Shown here piece after piece: positions 23,001-36,583 of a stretch of 64,000 nucleotides of DNA. The position numbers were made by a program, and so were the translations under genes. How positions within the stretch are numbered: position 1 is the stretch's first letter; the number at the start of each line of letters is the position of its first letter. Source of the stretch: Procambarus clarkii (lineage: Eukaryota; Arthropoda; Malacostraca; Decapoda; Cambaridae); assembly GCF_040958095.1 (NCBI RefSeq), contig NC_091158.1, positions 38,993,308-39,057,307 on the forward strand. The letters run 5' to 3'. The notes below the pieces were generated by a model. It had not been told where the DNA came from. It did no database searches and saw nothing but the letters and a program-made list of their open reading frames with translations.

Positions 23001-24846
23001 GCGTCTTGTACATACCAGTTGCGTTGCTTCTGGGAGTATGGGTTCGAGTCACTTCTGGGGTGTGAGTTTTCAGTTGCATATTGTCCTGGGGACCATTCAG
23101 GCTTGTTCGCATTTGTGTTCCTCACGTGTGCCCCAAAGAATGAGGTGATTTGGTAAAATGCTATGCCCAAGATAACTATCCGAGTGCCGGCGGTGGGGTG
23201 GTTCAAATAGCCTCGGCTATCACCTCATTATGACCGGTCATGATGGTCAAGTGGATTACGGCGTCTTGTACATACCAGTTGCGTTGCTTCTGGGAGTATG
23301 GGTTCGAGTCACTTCTGGGGTGTGAGTTTTCAGTTGCATATTGTCCTGGGGACCATTCAGGCTTGTTCGCATTTGTGTTCCTCACGTGTGCCCCAAAGAA
23401 TGAGGTGATTTGGTAAAATGCTATGCCCAAGATAACTATCCGAGTGCCGGCGGTGGGGTGGTTCAAATAGCCTCGGCTATCACCTCATTATGTACAGTCG
23501 TGATGGTCAAGTGGATTAAGGCGTCTTGTACATACCAGTTGCGTTGCTTCTGGGAGTATGGGTTCGAGTCACTTCTGGGGTGTGAGTTTTCAGTTGCATA
23601 TTGTCCTGGGGACCATTCAGGCTTGTACGCATTTGTGTTCCTCACGTGTGCCCCAAAGAATGAGGTGATTTGGTAAAATGCTATGCCCAAGATAACTATC
23701 CGAGTGCCGGCGGTGGGGTGGTTCAAATAGCCTCGGCTATCACCTCATTATGTCCGGTCGTGATGGTCAAGTGGATTAAGGCGTCTTGTACATACCAGTT
23801 GCGTTGCTTCTGGGAGTATGGGTTCGAGTCACTTCTGGGGTGTGAGTTTTCAGTTGCATATTGTCCTGGGGACCATTCAGGCTTGTTCGCATTTGTGTTC
23901 CTCACGTGTGCCCCAAAGAATGAGGTGATTTGGTAAAATGCTATGCCCAAGATAACTATCCGAGTGCCGGCGGTGGGGTGGTTCAAATAGCCTCGGCTAT
24001 CACCTCATTATGTCCGGTCGAGATGGTCAAGTGGATTAAGGCGTCTTGTACATACCAGTTGCGTTGCTTCTGGGAGTATGGGTTCGAGTCACTTCTGGGG
24101 TGTGAGTTTTCAGTTGCATATTGTCCTGGGGACCATTCAGGCTTGTTCGCATTTGTGTTCCTCACGTGTGCCTAAGGCGTCTTGTACATACCATTTGCGT
24201 TGCTTCTGGGAGTATGGGTTCGAGTCACTTCTGGGGTGTGAGTTTTCAGTTGCATATTGTCCTGGGGACCATTCAGGCTTGTTCGCATTTGTGTTCCTCA
24301 CGTGTGCCCCAAAGAATGAGGTGATTTGGTAAAATGCTATGCCCAAGATAACTATCCGAGTGCCGGCGGTGGGGTGGTTCAAATAGCCTCGGCTATCACC
24401 TCATTATGACCGGTCGTGATGGTCAAGTGGATTAAGGCGTCTTGTACATACCAGTTGCGTTGCTTCTGGGAGTATGGGTTCGAGTCACTTCTGAGGTGTG
24501 AGTTTTCAGTTGCATATTGTCCTGGGGACCATTCAGGCTTGTTCGCATTTGTATTCCTCATGTGTGCCCCAAAGAATGAGGTGATTTGGTAAAATGCTAT
24601 GCCCAAGATAACTATCCGAGTGCCGGCGGTAGGGTGGTTCAAATAGCCTCGGCTATCACCTCATTATGTCCGGTCGTGATGGTCAAGTGGATTAAGGCGT
24701 CTTGTACATACCAGTTGCGTTGCTTCTGGGAGTATGGGTTCGAGTCACTTCTGGGGTGTGAGTTTTCAGTAGCATATTGTCCTGGGGACCATTCAGGCTT
24801 GTTCGCATTTGTGTTCCTCACGTGTGCCCCAAAGAATGAGGTGATT
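17059..24846. repeat. 260-bp tRNA-headed satellite array, 30 direct units plus an inverted arm
   Basis: From 17472 rightward there are 30 direct units, counted by GGGTTCGAGTCAC. Most are 260 bp; four are deleted to 136 bp (starting near 19084, 21560, 21957 and 24172). Each unit holds a tRNA-like region with an exact A-box TGGTCAAGTGG and B-box-like GGTTCGAGTCA, about 50 bp apart, as in type II tRNAs with a long variable arm. From 17059 to 17452 the units run in the opposite orientation, giving arms of ~394 bp with a 19-bp spacer. Open frames of 87-88 codons on both strands repeat with the unit and are not genes. The right edge is cut by the Gypsy LTR at 24847. Confidence 0.95.
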
Positions 24847-25643
24847 TGTTGGATAAATAACAGTGTAAGACCATTACAGTGAATCATTGTAGAATTGATT
24901 GTAGAAAAGACTGTTTGAGCCTGAGTACAGTGTAACTAAGTAATTCGGTTTATTTGTGCCAATATCGAGTGTGCGAGTTTCTAGTAATATTGGAGAATTT
25001 AAAGAATCCGCGCGCGTGAATCTAGCAAACAAGCAAATTTCGCGCGGAGAGTCTATTGCGATCAGCTGTTCTTGACACTTGATGAGGAGGGGGAGGTGTT
25101 GCCACCTAATGATCGCGGACTATTCGTGGGAACTTCCGGCCGCGTCAGGATTTGCTGATTTATTTGTTGTTGTTTGGCTTTGTGACATCTTTCATACATT
25201 TTAAGTAAAATACAAAACTCTCTTTGTGTTTTTATCATCCCCTCCATTGATCTTGTGGCTATACTATACCTGTAAGCATAGAGTGATAACAATAAGTACC
25301 TGCCTGATTCCTGATCTTTGAGTGTGACCTTGCCAAGGCTACCACTGAATACACCAGTCCACTGATGGTGTTACTGGCCACCTTAAACACCAGTTGGCGA
25401 TCTTGTGGATAACCGTAGAGCCCTATTGTTGGGGAGGGCACACGACAGTCGATGTGCACGAGTCGTGTTCTCACTCTTTCTTAATTAGAGGCCGTTAAGA
25501 TTGACTGGGAGACTCTCCTGGCGTGCAGTGGCGCCGTGAGGATCGAGGGAAGACCCGCAGGGCTACGGTGAGTTACCTTGAGCATAACTATTGCTCACCC
25601 CAGAGTAAGGGTAGAGAATTAATAGAGAGGTGAAACCCCAACA
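24847..25643 (+). repeat. left LTR (complete short LTR or 3' part of a long LTR)
   Basis: Nearly identical to 30117-30915; begins TGTTGGATAAATAACAG directly after satellite sequence and ends AACCCCAACA before the primer site. TGTTG and CAACA are inverted, as LTR ends usually are, but the polypurine tract evidence points to the long-LTR reading. Confidence 0.85.
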
Positions 25644-25644
25644 T

Positions 25645-25661
25645 TGGCGACCTTGCCAGGA
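25645..25661 (+). promoter_or_regulatory. putative tRNA primer-binding site
   Basis: TGGCGACCTTGCCAGGA lies one base after the LTR end. TGG at this position is typical, being complementary to the CCA tail of the primer tRNA. The tRNA is not identified. Confidence 0.55.
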
Positions 25662-25740
25662 TAACGATCGAAGTAAAGGTTGCAGTGGTACTTGGCAGTG
25701 GTGTTAGAGATCAGGTGAAGGTTATCACTCGTAGCACAAG

Positions 25741-28698
25741 ATGGAGGATGATAAAGTAGCGAGGTTTATTGACTCTAGAGACGAACAGGTGCTGGAAGAG
25801 TGCACCAAGGCACAGTTACAGGCTATAGCGGATCATTTTGGAATAAAGCTGAAATCTGCCCGAGTTGGTGAAAGAAGACTAGAGATAATGGCTCAGCTAA
25901 AGGCTCGAGACGAAGCTTTGGGGGAGGAACGGCCCCAAACACCTGCCAGTGAGGGTGAGCACCTGAGTATTGGTGGAAGCAGCAGGGGATCCAGCGGCAG
26001 CAGGCACAGCATTAAGCTGGAAATAATGAAGCTGCAGCTGGAAGCACAGCAGCGCAAGGAAGAGCGAGAAGCACAGCAGCGCAAGGAAGAGCGAGAAGCA
26101 CAGCAGCGCAAAGAAGAGCGAGAAGCACAGCAGTGCAAGGAAGAGCGAGAAGCAGAAGCGCAGCTGAGGAGAGAAGAGGCACAGCAGCGCAAAGAAGAGC
26201 GAGAAGCAGAAGCACAGCAGCGCAAAGAGGAGCGAGAAGCAGAAGCACAGATGAAGCATGAGGAGCGAGAAGCACAGATGCAGCGTGCGGAGCGAGAAGC
26301 ACAACTGCGCCGAGAAGAACAAGAGCGAGAAGCACAGCTACGCAGGGAAGAACACGAGCGAGAAGTTAGGCTGAGACAAAGGGAAATAGAAGCCAACCAG
26401 GAGGTAGAGCTGAAGCGAGCTGAACTGGGACTAGGGGCCCCTGCCCCGCCACAGGAAGACCGACGAGTGAGGGAACGAGACCTGCCGGTCTTTGTGCCTA
26501 GTGAAGCCGAAAGTTTCTTCGATCACTTTGAGAGAGTTGCTGCTATGAAGAGGTGGCCGAGGGCGGAGTGGGCGGAGTTGGTCCAAGGGAGGCTCACAGG
26601 TGAAGCTCGTGAAGCCTTCACTATGCTCGACTTCCAAGAATGCACGAACTACGATGCGGTAAAACGAGCTGTGCTCCGTTCCTTTAAGCTCACGCCAGAG
26701 TGTTACAGAAAGAGGTTTAGAGAATGTACCCGGTTGCCAGGAAAATCGTATGCGGAGACGGCGAGGGACATAGAAAGAAAGCTCCTTAAGTGGCTGGACT
26801 CTGAAGAAGCAAGGTCGGTCGAAGAGGTCAAGGAACTAATGGCCATGGAAAAGTTTATGTCCGTGCTCTCTCCTGAGATCAGGATGAGGATAAAGGAGGC
26901 GGACATAAAGGACCTGAGGGCCGCAGCCGACCGGGCCGACATGTTAGAAGAAGCCCTACGCCCACGCCGAGAGGGACAGAACCGACCACCCGCATACGTC
27001 GGAAACGATAGGAGTTATAGAAGGACGGATGGATGGAGGACAGGAGCGAGTTCTCCCAAGTCCCATCTCTCAAGTTGGAACACCCGAGGATCAAAAGGTG
27101 CTGTAGCGCCGATAGAGGAGAACCAAGCTGAGAGCTCGGGAACTGTTACTGCAGGGAAAGAAACGACAAGTGAGGCGAGAAAGACACAGGGTGTGACGGT
27201 CTCTGGAGGCAGTGCTAAGACGAGCGGTGGTGGATGGTCTCCGCCGAGGGGCCGCTGCTACAACTGCGGAATACCCGGACACGTCGCGCGGGAGTGCAGA
27301 CGCCCTAAGCAGCGAGGACACGTTGCTTTAGTGATGTTCGAGGACCAGAGGGCCGAGGGAGTGCGGGATGAACCCGTGCTGAATGGGGAGAAGAAAATTC
27401 ACCCATTCATGTGTCAAGGAACCGTAAGGATGGGGGTCGCAGACCCCATCCCAGTGAAGATGCTAAGAGACACCGGGGCTGACTTTACCCTGGTAAGTGA
27501 AACCCTGTTCCCCGAGGGTTACGAAAGTACCAGTGTGGGGGTGGCACGGGTGGCCACTGTGGGAGGCCCAGTGAGGATGCCCCTACACCAGGTAACTTTA
27601 AATTCCGAATATGGCTGCCAGACCCTTGTGGTGGGAGTCTGTACATCGATGCCCAAGATGGAAGCTCAGGTCATCTTGGGGAATGACGCGTGTGGAGGGT
27701 ATGTCCTTCCGCATCTCGTGAAGGGCGAAGAGTGCATAGAACAGTACAAGGAGACAGGCGGAGAGTTGAACGCCTGTGGGGACGAGAAGGGAATCGCACC
27801 GGTGGCGATCCCGGTTTGTACTGTGACACCGAGACAACGCGAAGAACCAGGAGATTGTGGATCTGATGGGGCTGAGGAGTCGACTGACAGCCTGGGAACA
27901 GATCACCTCTGCGTAGGACCCAGAGAACGAGTGGAGGGCGAGAGTAGCCCGAATGGTGAGTTGCAGGTGACACTCACCGGTTCTCTAGGGATAAACCGCA
28001 CTCGTCTCGGAGAGTTACAGCAGGAGGAGTTCCCCGAATTGGTTAGTAAGGCCGAAGGAGGACGTGTGGGTCCTGAGAAGGCTTACTTTCCATTTATTTA
28101 TATTATATATGCCATGCTATTCATGCTGAAGGAACGATGGACGCCAGGAGCGACCGTGGGAACGGTGAATAAATATGTCCAGAAGTTCAGAGAACGTCTC
28201 ACTCGAGCGAAGAAACTGGCTAGGAAACTCCTGAAGAAGGCGCAACGCAAGATGTCGGAGTGGTACGACAGGAGAGCTGCGCAGAGGGATTTTCAGGCCG
28301 GATCCAAAGTAATGGTTGTGCTGCCAGGTAAAGGTAGAGTGACCAGGTCGCGGTTCAAGAGACCATACCGAGTGCTGCGACGGTTGGGTCCAGTGTCGTA
28401 CGAGATTGGGAAGCCGGATGGACCCCGGAAGAAACAGGTGTGTCACGCAGGCCGCCTGAGACCTTTCTTCACTGTGGAAGGTAGAGCCGCCAAGCAGGAC
28501 GGAACGAATACCCGAGAAACCCAGCGGAAGACGGGTCTGAGTGTACCGAGGGACCGAGAACTCCCGGAGGAGGAAAGTAAGTGGTCCAGGGCGGACGGCA
28601 CCAGTCTCACCCGCACTGAGAGTCTGACAAGGATCAAGGTCAAGCACATCAAGGGGAAGGACGACGTAGTGGCGGACGCCCTATCCCGCATACACTAA
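25741..28698 (+). CDS. Gypsy gag-protease polyprotein with IN C-terminus, RT/RH core missing
   Basis: Unbroken 985 codons starting at an ATG ~97 bp after the LTR. An N-terminal acidic/helical segment is followed by ~110 residues of EREAQQRKE-type coiled coil (~100-215), the gag capsid-like region (~240-420, including FFDHFERVAAMKRWP), a CCHC knuckle (CYNCGIPGHVAREC, ~505-520) and an aspartic protease (MLRDTGADFTLVSE, ~580-590). At about 28085-28130 the frame jumps to the integrase C-terminus (KMSEWYDRRA, FQAGSKVMVVLPGKGRV, RPYRVLRRLGPVSYEI). The last residues, KVKHIKGKDDVVADALSR, are the end of an RNase H domain, which belongs before integrase. RT, RNase H core and integrase catalytic core are absent, so it must rely on other elements to move. 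Confidence 0.9.
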   Translation: MEDDKVARFIDSRDEQVLEECTKAQLQAIADHFGIKLKSARVGERRLEIMAQLKARDEALGEERPQTPASEGEHLSIGGSSRGSSGSRHSIKLEIMKLQLEAQQRKEEREAQQRKEEREAQQRKEEREAQQCKEEREAEAQLRREEAQQRKEEREAEAQQRKEEREAEAQMKHEEREAQMQRAEREAQLRREEQEREAQLRREEHEREVRLRQREIEANQEVELKRAELGLGAPAPPQEDRRVRERDLPVFVPSEAESFFDHFERVAAMKRWPRAEWAELVQGRLTGEAREAFTMLDFQECTNYDAVKRAVLRSFKLTPECYRKRFRECTRLPGKSYAETARDIERKLLKWLDSEEARSVEEVKELMAMEKFMSVLSPEIRMRIKEADIKDLRAAADRADMLEEALRPRREGQNRPPAYVGNDRSYRRTDGWRTGASSPKSHLSSWNTRGSKGAVAPIEENQAESSGTVTAGKETTSEARKTQGVTVSGGSAKTSGGGWSPPRGRCYNCGIPGHVARECRRPKQRGHVALVMFEDQRAEGVRDEPVLNGEKKIHPFMCQGTVRMGVADPIPVKMLRDTGADFTLVSETLFPEGYESTSVGVARVATVGGPVRMPLHQVTLNSEYGCQTLVVGVCTSMPKMEAQVILGNDACGGYVLPHLVKGEECIEQYKETGGELNACGDEKGIAPVAIPVCTVTPRQREEPGDCGSDGAEESTDSLGTDHLCVGPRERVEGESSPNGELQVTLTGSLGINRTRLGELQQEEFPELVSKAEGGRVGPEKAYFPFIYIIYAMLFMLKERWTPGATVGTVNKYVQKFRERLTRAKKLARKLLKKAQRKMSEWYDRRAAQRDFQAGSKVMVVLPGKGRVTRSRFKRPYRVLRRLGPVSYEIGKPDGPRKKQVCHAGRLRPFFTVEGRAAKQDGTNTRETQRKTGLSVPRDRELPEEESKWSRADGTSLTRTESLTRIKVKHIKGKDDVVADALSRIH

Positions 28699-28714
28699 CG
28701 AGACATGACTCTTA

Positions 28715-28731
28715 TTTTAAGGGGAGGGGTA
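28715..28731 (+). promoter_or_regulatory. polypurine tract before 3' LTR
   Basis: TTTTAAGGGGAGGGGTA directly precedes TGTGACGG, the standard plus-strand priming signal and LTR start. It sits 17 bp after the stop of the polyprotein. Confidence 0.75.
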
Positions 28732-31676
<2,945 letters not shown>

Positions 31677-31677
31677 A

Positions 31678-31762
<85 letters not shown>

Positions 31763-31770
31763 TATATATA
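31677..31770. repeat. (TA)n tract
   Basis: TA run after MITE copy 3. Confidence 0.97.
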
Positions 31771-31839
31771 TAGATGTTTTGGATGAGGTGAAAACAAATT
31801 TTCAACACAAGATAGAACACGAAATATTGGGTAAAGTTA

Positions 31840-32010
31840 AAGGGGAAGAATGGAGATAAATGAAAAGGGCCTATTGGCCCATATTTCTTGATACTTCTAT
31901 ATTAGTGTTGAGTCTTGAAGTGGGTAGAATATAGTTGTGCATTAATTGGCTGTTGATTGCTGGTGTTGACTTCTTAATGTGTAGTGCCTTGCAGATATCA
32001 TGCCGCCTGC
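31840..32010 (-). pseudogene. possible Penelope-like C-terminal remnant
   Basis: Minus-strand residues SRRHDICKALHIKKSTPAIN near 31950-32010 resemble the end of the GIY-YIG endonuclease of Penelope-like elements, which often reads E-A-L-x-I followed by a P-x-x-N motif. Only ~50 residues can be followed. The segment directly abuts the RT thumb of the Gmr1-like element, so a short unrelated insertion is equally possible. A palindromic GGGCCTATTGGCCC lies at about 31866. Confidence 0.35.
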
Positions 32011-32720
32011 TATCGCTTACAGTACCTACGGTAATAGGCACACATCCCTAAAAATCGTTGAACCTGTTTTTTGTTAGTCAAGATAGGATAATTTACAATG
32101 GCATTAATTTTATCAGAGGCATCACCTTACCTTGACCAACCTCGTGCCCTAGATAAACAATTGTACCTCTAGCAAAGTTACATTTCTTTGGGTTAACAGT
32201 AAGACTGGCCTCTTGCAACTTAGCAAACAACAAATTTAAACCCTGCAAATGTTCTTGCCAAGAATCACTAAATAAAACAATGTCATCTAAATAAGCACGG
32301 CAATTTGGAATATCCTGCAGCAACAAATTCATTAATCTCTGGAAGGTTGCTGGGGCATTTTTAAGACCAAAAGGCATAACGTTATACTGAAAGCAACCAT
32401 CAGGTGTTTCAAAAGCTGAACTCACTAGCTCGACTTGTCAAAGGCACTTGATGATATCCCTTGGAGAAATAGAGTTTAGATATATATTGACAGTGACCAA
32501 TCTGGTCGATACAATCCTCAAGTAATGGCAATGGGAAAGTGTCTACTTCAGTTACCTTATTTAACCGCCTATAATCAGTACACAGGCGACAACTCCCATC
32601 CGGTTTAGGAACTAACGAACACGGTGAACACCAGGAACTCTGACTGGGTGTAACTAGACCGTTTTCCAGGAGGAACTCCACTTCCCTCCTGATAATATCT
32701 CTCTTTTCTGGAGATACTCT
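31990..32720 (-). pseudogene. Gmr1-like Gypsy reverse transcriptase, main part
   Basis: Minus strand. Starts at VSPEKRDIIRREVEFLLENG (continuing the piece at 36590), then PKPDGSCRLCTDYRRLNKVT, LYFSKGYHQVPL (first catalytic Asp replaced: SKLYFSKG, normally KxDLxKG), MPFGLKNAPATFQRLM, the active-site AYLDDIVLFS, and KCNFARGTIVYLGHEVGQGK. After a frameshift near 32105 the thumb follows (INAIVNYP, QRFLGMCAYYRRYCKR) to about 31990. A second frame break lies near 32420. RNase H and the 3' LTR are missing. The PNC-AYLDD surroundings and the position downstream of integrase fit Gmr1-type Gypsy elements. Confidence 0.85.
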
Positions 32721-35330
32721 GAGAGAGTTTGTGACTTGATTAAGTGGGAATAAATGAAATTGGTATAAGGAATTGAGCTCGGAAAATTTCTAAGAATTTT
32801 CCTTATTCTTTAACCTTTATTCCTGTCGTGATATTCAATTAGATCACCTGAGGAAGGACTTGCTTAGCTAACACACCATTGTAGTAAGCAGCTCATTCCT
32901 CACTTTGGGACCATGTATGAACAATTAACCAGGCGCGAGCAAACGCCGAGACCCCAATAAAAATTGAAATCCCCTCTCTTAGGTCGCTGACCTTCGCCAT
33001 TCGCCGAAGCGAATCTAACGAGTAGGTCCTGGGCTCTCACAACAATAATTTATTGTTGTGAGGTGCCGTATATTTGGTCCAAAACTCAGAATCTGTCTCG
33101 AGTGTGCAGTAACATTTGCATAACAATAATAATGTGTGGGGTGTAACGAAAAGACAGTGTTAACCATAACAACTTAGTTTATTCAATAAAGTACTAACTA
33201 CTACAACAAAACGAAAAGAAATATCAATGACATTACTCGAAATCCTTCCTGTGATACTATCAATGACAGCTAGACACCAGCCCCTCGGACTGCATAATGA
33301 ACTAACTCGAACATAAGCGTGAACACAGAGGAATCAACAAGAAACAAGAACTAACAGATCTATAATCACAATTACAACAATTGACATAGTGGGTTCTGAA
33401 ACACGTCTTCAGTAACCTCCTAACTGTTCAACGTCTCAGTGCAGTCTGCTCCTGCAATAACGGTTGCAATGCAATCAAATCAGTAGTCTTTCAATGACAA
33501 CAATGACTAATGGGCTCACTGGCAACTCCAGCAACCCTTCCTCAAATTAATCCTTACGTTAACACTCCGTCCCATGGACGATCAACAATCAATAACAATT
33601 GATTGACGTCAATAACACAATAACATTTACGTTAATAACAAAATAACATTTACGTTAATTTAATAACTCTTACAACTGTCACTAGTAACGCGGAAATTAC
33701 ACAACACTCTACCCGTTGAGTATTCAGTGAGTAAATCCCATTAATCCCTGTACTACCAGACAGCTGATTAATCTCTTTACTAGTTACGTTAATTTACATT
33801 AATCGGTTACAATCACTAAGTGATGGTAAAATCTGATTTACAATGTCCAACGTGCTAAGAGAACGGTAATCACTCGTGATTACCTTTAGAGTAATTAATT
33901 ACTATCCTCAAGATCAATAATTAAACAATTGAATACGCAACCTTTCACACTGGCTCAGCAGTTTACATTAAGGTATGACTTCCGTCTGAGCCTTCCATAC
34001 TCAGACCAATTCAGGTGACTAATAACAGTAATTAGCACCACGTTTACGTTATTCTAATACGACGTTACTCCTCCCACGAGTCAATCAAGTGCCGGTACTT
34101 CCGGGCAGATAAATAACGACGTTACGTTAATGGAACAATGGAGCCTTCGTGTGAGTCGATCAAACAAGGATCGAGGTTAATTACTTTGACTTCCTGAAAC
34201 ACGTCAATTACCCGGCCCACTGACCGTTAATTACGACAGACAATGCTCTAATTCTTATTTGGCTCATGGCTAAGCTAGAGACTACCGTAGCTGCTTTCAG
34301 GACAGTAAATTAACCCAAACGTATTCTACGTTACTCAAATTGTCAAAGAACAAATCCTCTTAAAGCAATGGGCGTTCCCTTGGTTAGGTTATATTAATTG
34401 CCTCGCAATCACCTCACTGAATACTGGACTTCGATGTCCCACCAGATAACCAGGAGAATATAAAACCCAAGTACTCGTCTACAGCCGAGTTCACCCACGA
34501 CAATGACAAATCACACTAACAAATCATAGTGATTTACGTTACAATCTGGTTGCAATGACAATACTACAGAACCTAGTAAAATAACATACAGGACATGAAC
34601 CCTCTAGAACACTGCCCACAATGACTTTACTGAACTGCAATCACATACGGTGATGCTCAACACTAGCAACAATCACCATCAAATAACAACCCCTTTGCAA
34701 TAACACACACGGCAAGTACTCTAATTTCCAAGTATTAGAATACTGCACAACACTTACTTACTTACTGCTGCAAATGACCCCTAGAACATAGGTCAATATA
34801 TATCAATCACCTCACAGTAAATAACACAATAACACTGGGCACCGTGACACTACGATCAGATATATATATAATTACTGCTGACACATGTAGCCTACAGCTA
34901 TCAAACGTTATTGGGAACACTAAGGAGATCTCGCACTCCTTAAATCACATGGGTGAGTGATTTATCGATCCCGCAGGCCGCTAAACACTATCAAGAATTA
35001 CGTTACTCGACAGAGCGACGGCGGTCTCTCGCGACAGCCTCGTCACTCACCAAATTCTACCAAAATTACTTTAATACTGCAACTACCATACATATATATA
35101 TAAATCACACTTGTCACGGCCCTGGGAACAATACAAGAATTTACCACACTCCACAATAATCATTGCCAGGAATACTGACGTTACACACACTAACCTGAGC
35201 GCTCAGTGTTGGAATTCCACACCTGCAAGACTACACATGGGATAATATCACTCTGTCCCATGGACGATCAGAAATGATTGAATTATCACAATGGAATAAT
35301 GTAATATTATGTATACTCTGTTCCCGTGTG

Positions 35331-35331
<1 letters not shown>

Positions 35332-35361
<30 letters not shown>
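35332..35361. repeat. (AC)n microsatellite
   Basis: About 15 CA dinucleotides inside the 3.9-kb insertion. Confidence 0.97.
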
Positions 35362-36198
35362 TGTACGTCTGTGTACACAAGACGTAAGTCACTCTGGACT
35401 GACAACAAGGGTGATTATCTCCTCGTCCACACTTCACCTCCACAGGTGCTGTGTGACAATGTGACGAAACACCTGACTTCAAATTCAAGCTGTAGAGATT
35501 TAACTGATCACCAAAAATTCACAGATAGGTACTTACTCATTCATACTGCCGGCTTACACACCATTCCCATACATCAGGCACCCCGCTACGGGTTGCTGGC
35601 TCGCTCACAGCAGTGGTAGGTGGCGTAGGTGGTGGTAGGTGGCGTAGATCTCCCCACCCTTCTCGAGCGAGCGTAACGCCCCCAACACTTTTGGCGCCAA
35701 AACACTGACTCGAGATTTTATTTCCACGAATTTCTATGAGAAAACTGCCCCTGAACACTTGGCACGAATTTCCCCCGTTCCCATCGACTGCTACAGAGCA
35801 TTAGCTCATGGAACGTCTTTAATCACGGGTATGGGATCTACGAGTCTGTTACTGCTCATATGCACATTACCCCACTATCCCAGAACTTTTTTCACTCTCT
35901 CTAACTTTCTACCCCTCGACGATGACTCCAGCTGGATTCTGACTGTGCAGCTAGCGGTCTTGGTGAAGGCGGCAGTGGAAGAGCTGAGGAGACAGTCACC
36001 ACGACGTCGTCTTGCTCAATTTGGCCGAATGGGCGAGAGAGAGACGTCCGGGTAGGGTGGTGACTGGAGCAGAATGAAGCTGGGGAGAGAAACGCCAGCG
36101 ATTTCCCGCGTCCTCCTCGAAATGACCAATGAGAGGAAGGCATACAGCGGCCTACCCCTCTCAACCAATCAGCAACTGGGTAGCATGGCCCCTAGGGC

Positions 36199-36256
36199 AA
36201 CTCCAAGATGGCCGACCAACATGGCGGCTCAAGATGTTTACTAAGATGGCGGCTGT
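36199..36256 (-). promoter_or_regulatory. cluster of YY1/Pho-like motifs
   Basis: CCAAGATGGCC (36202), AACATGGCGGCT (36218) and TAAGATGGCGGCT (36242) within 55 bp. The last contains the full AAGATGGCGGC core known for YY1; Drosophila Pho binds the related GCCAT. Function here is inferred only. Confidence 0.45.
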
Positions 36257-36583
36257 TTCCATGACGATGACTCAAGTGGTTAGCAGGCAGGAGGCCCACA
36301 GCTCACCACGCCGCCCCAGGCCTAGCTTGTTCCTGCGCAAATCTGAGTTTCGCTCCAAGCCATGCAATGAGATAATGCTATCAGCATATCTCTGTCCACA
36401 GACGTGCTACCCCGGCCAGGGTAACATTTCTGGACTGTTGATGACTGGGGCTCTCACATGAGCCCAAACACTAGATGTTTCGGTTGCTGGTTACCAAACT
36501 TAAGTCCGCACACTTAACAAGTGTACTGGCTTCCACAGGCATAAGAGCACTATTGTAAGTGAGCTGGTGAACCATCTCCTCAC

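Larger units (their letters stand above)
32721..36583. mobile_element. 3.9-kb insertion in the Gmr1-like RT, family unknown
   Basis: The RT reading frame is interrupted between HPYRV (36590) and SPEKRD (32714). ATACTCT occurs at both edges (32714-32720 and 36584-36590), consistent with a 7-bp target duplication. The insertion has no recognisable coding domain. It contains an (AC)n run at 35332-35361, an AT-rich half (33050-35200) with many ACGTTA words, and a GC-richer end (35600-36460) with three AAGATGGC/ACATGGCGG motifs at 36202-36254. The look is that of a solo LTR or non-autonomous element, but I found no clear terminal repeats. Confidence 0.6.

Noticed and set aside
17059..24846. 87-88-codon frames repeating on both strands of the 260-bp array
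   Set aside because: They recur with the unit, 260 is not a multiple of three, they overlap on both strands and show no domain. They are by-products of the satellite.
17059..24846. CRISPR-like array
   Set aside because: Whole 260-bp units are conserved with no variable spacers, and the context is eukaryotic. The same holds for the 15-, 27- and 288-bp arrays.
25893..26396. Long minus-strand Cys/Ser/Leu-rich frames opposite gag
   Set aside because: Antisense shadow of the repetitive coiled-coil coding region of gag.
36129..36461. 110-codon plus-strand frame at the edge of the 3.9-kb insertion
   Set aside because: No recognisable domain; it overlaps the GC-rich, promoter-like part of the insertion.
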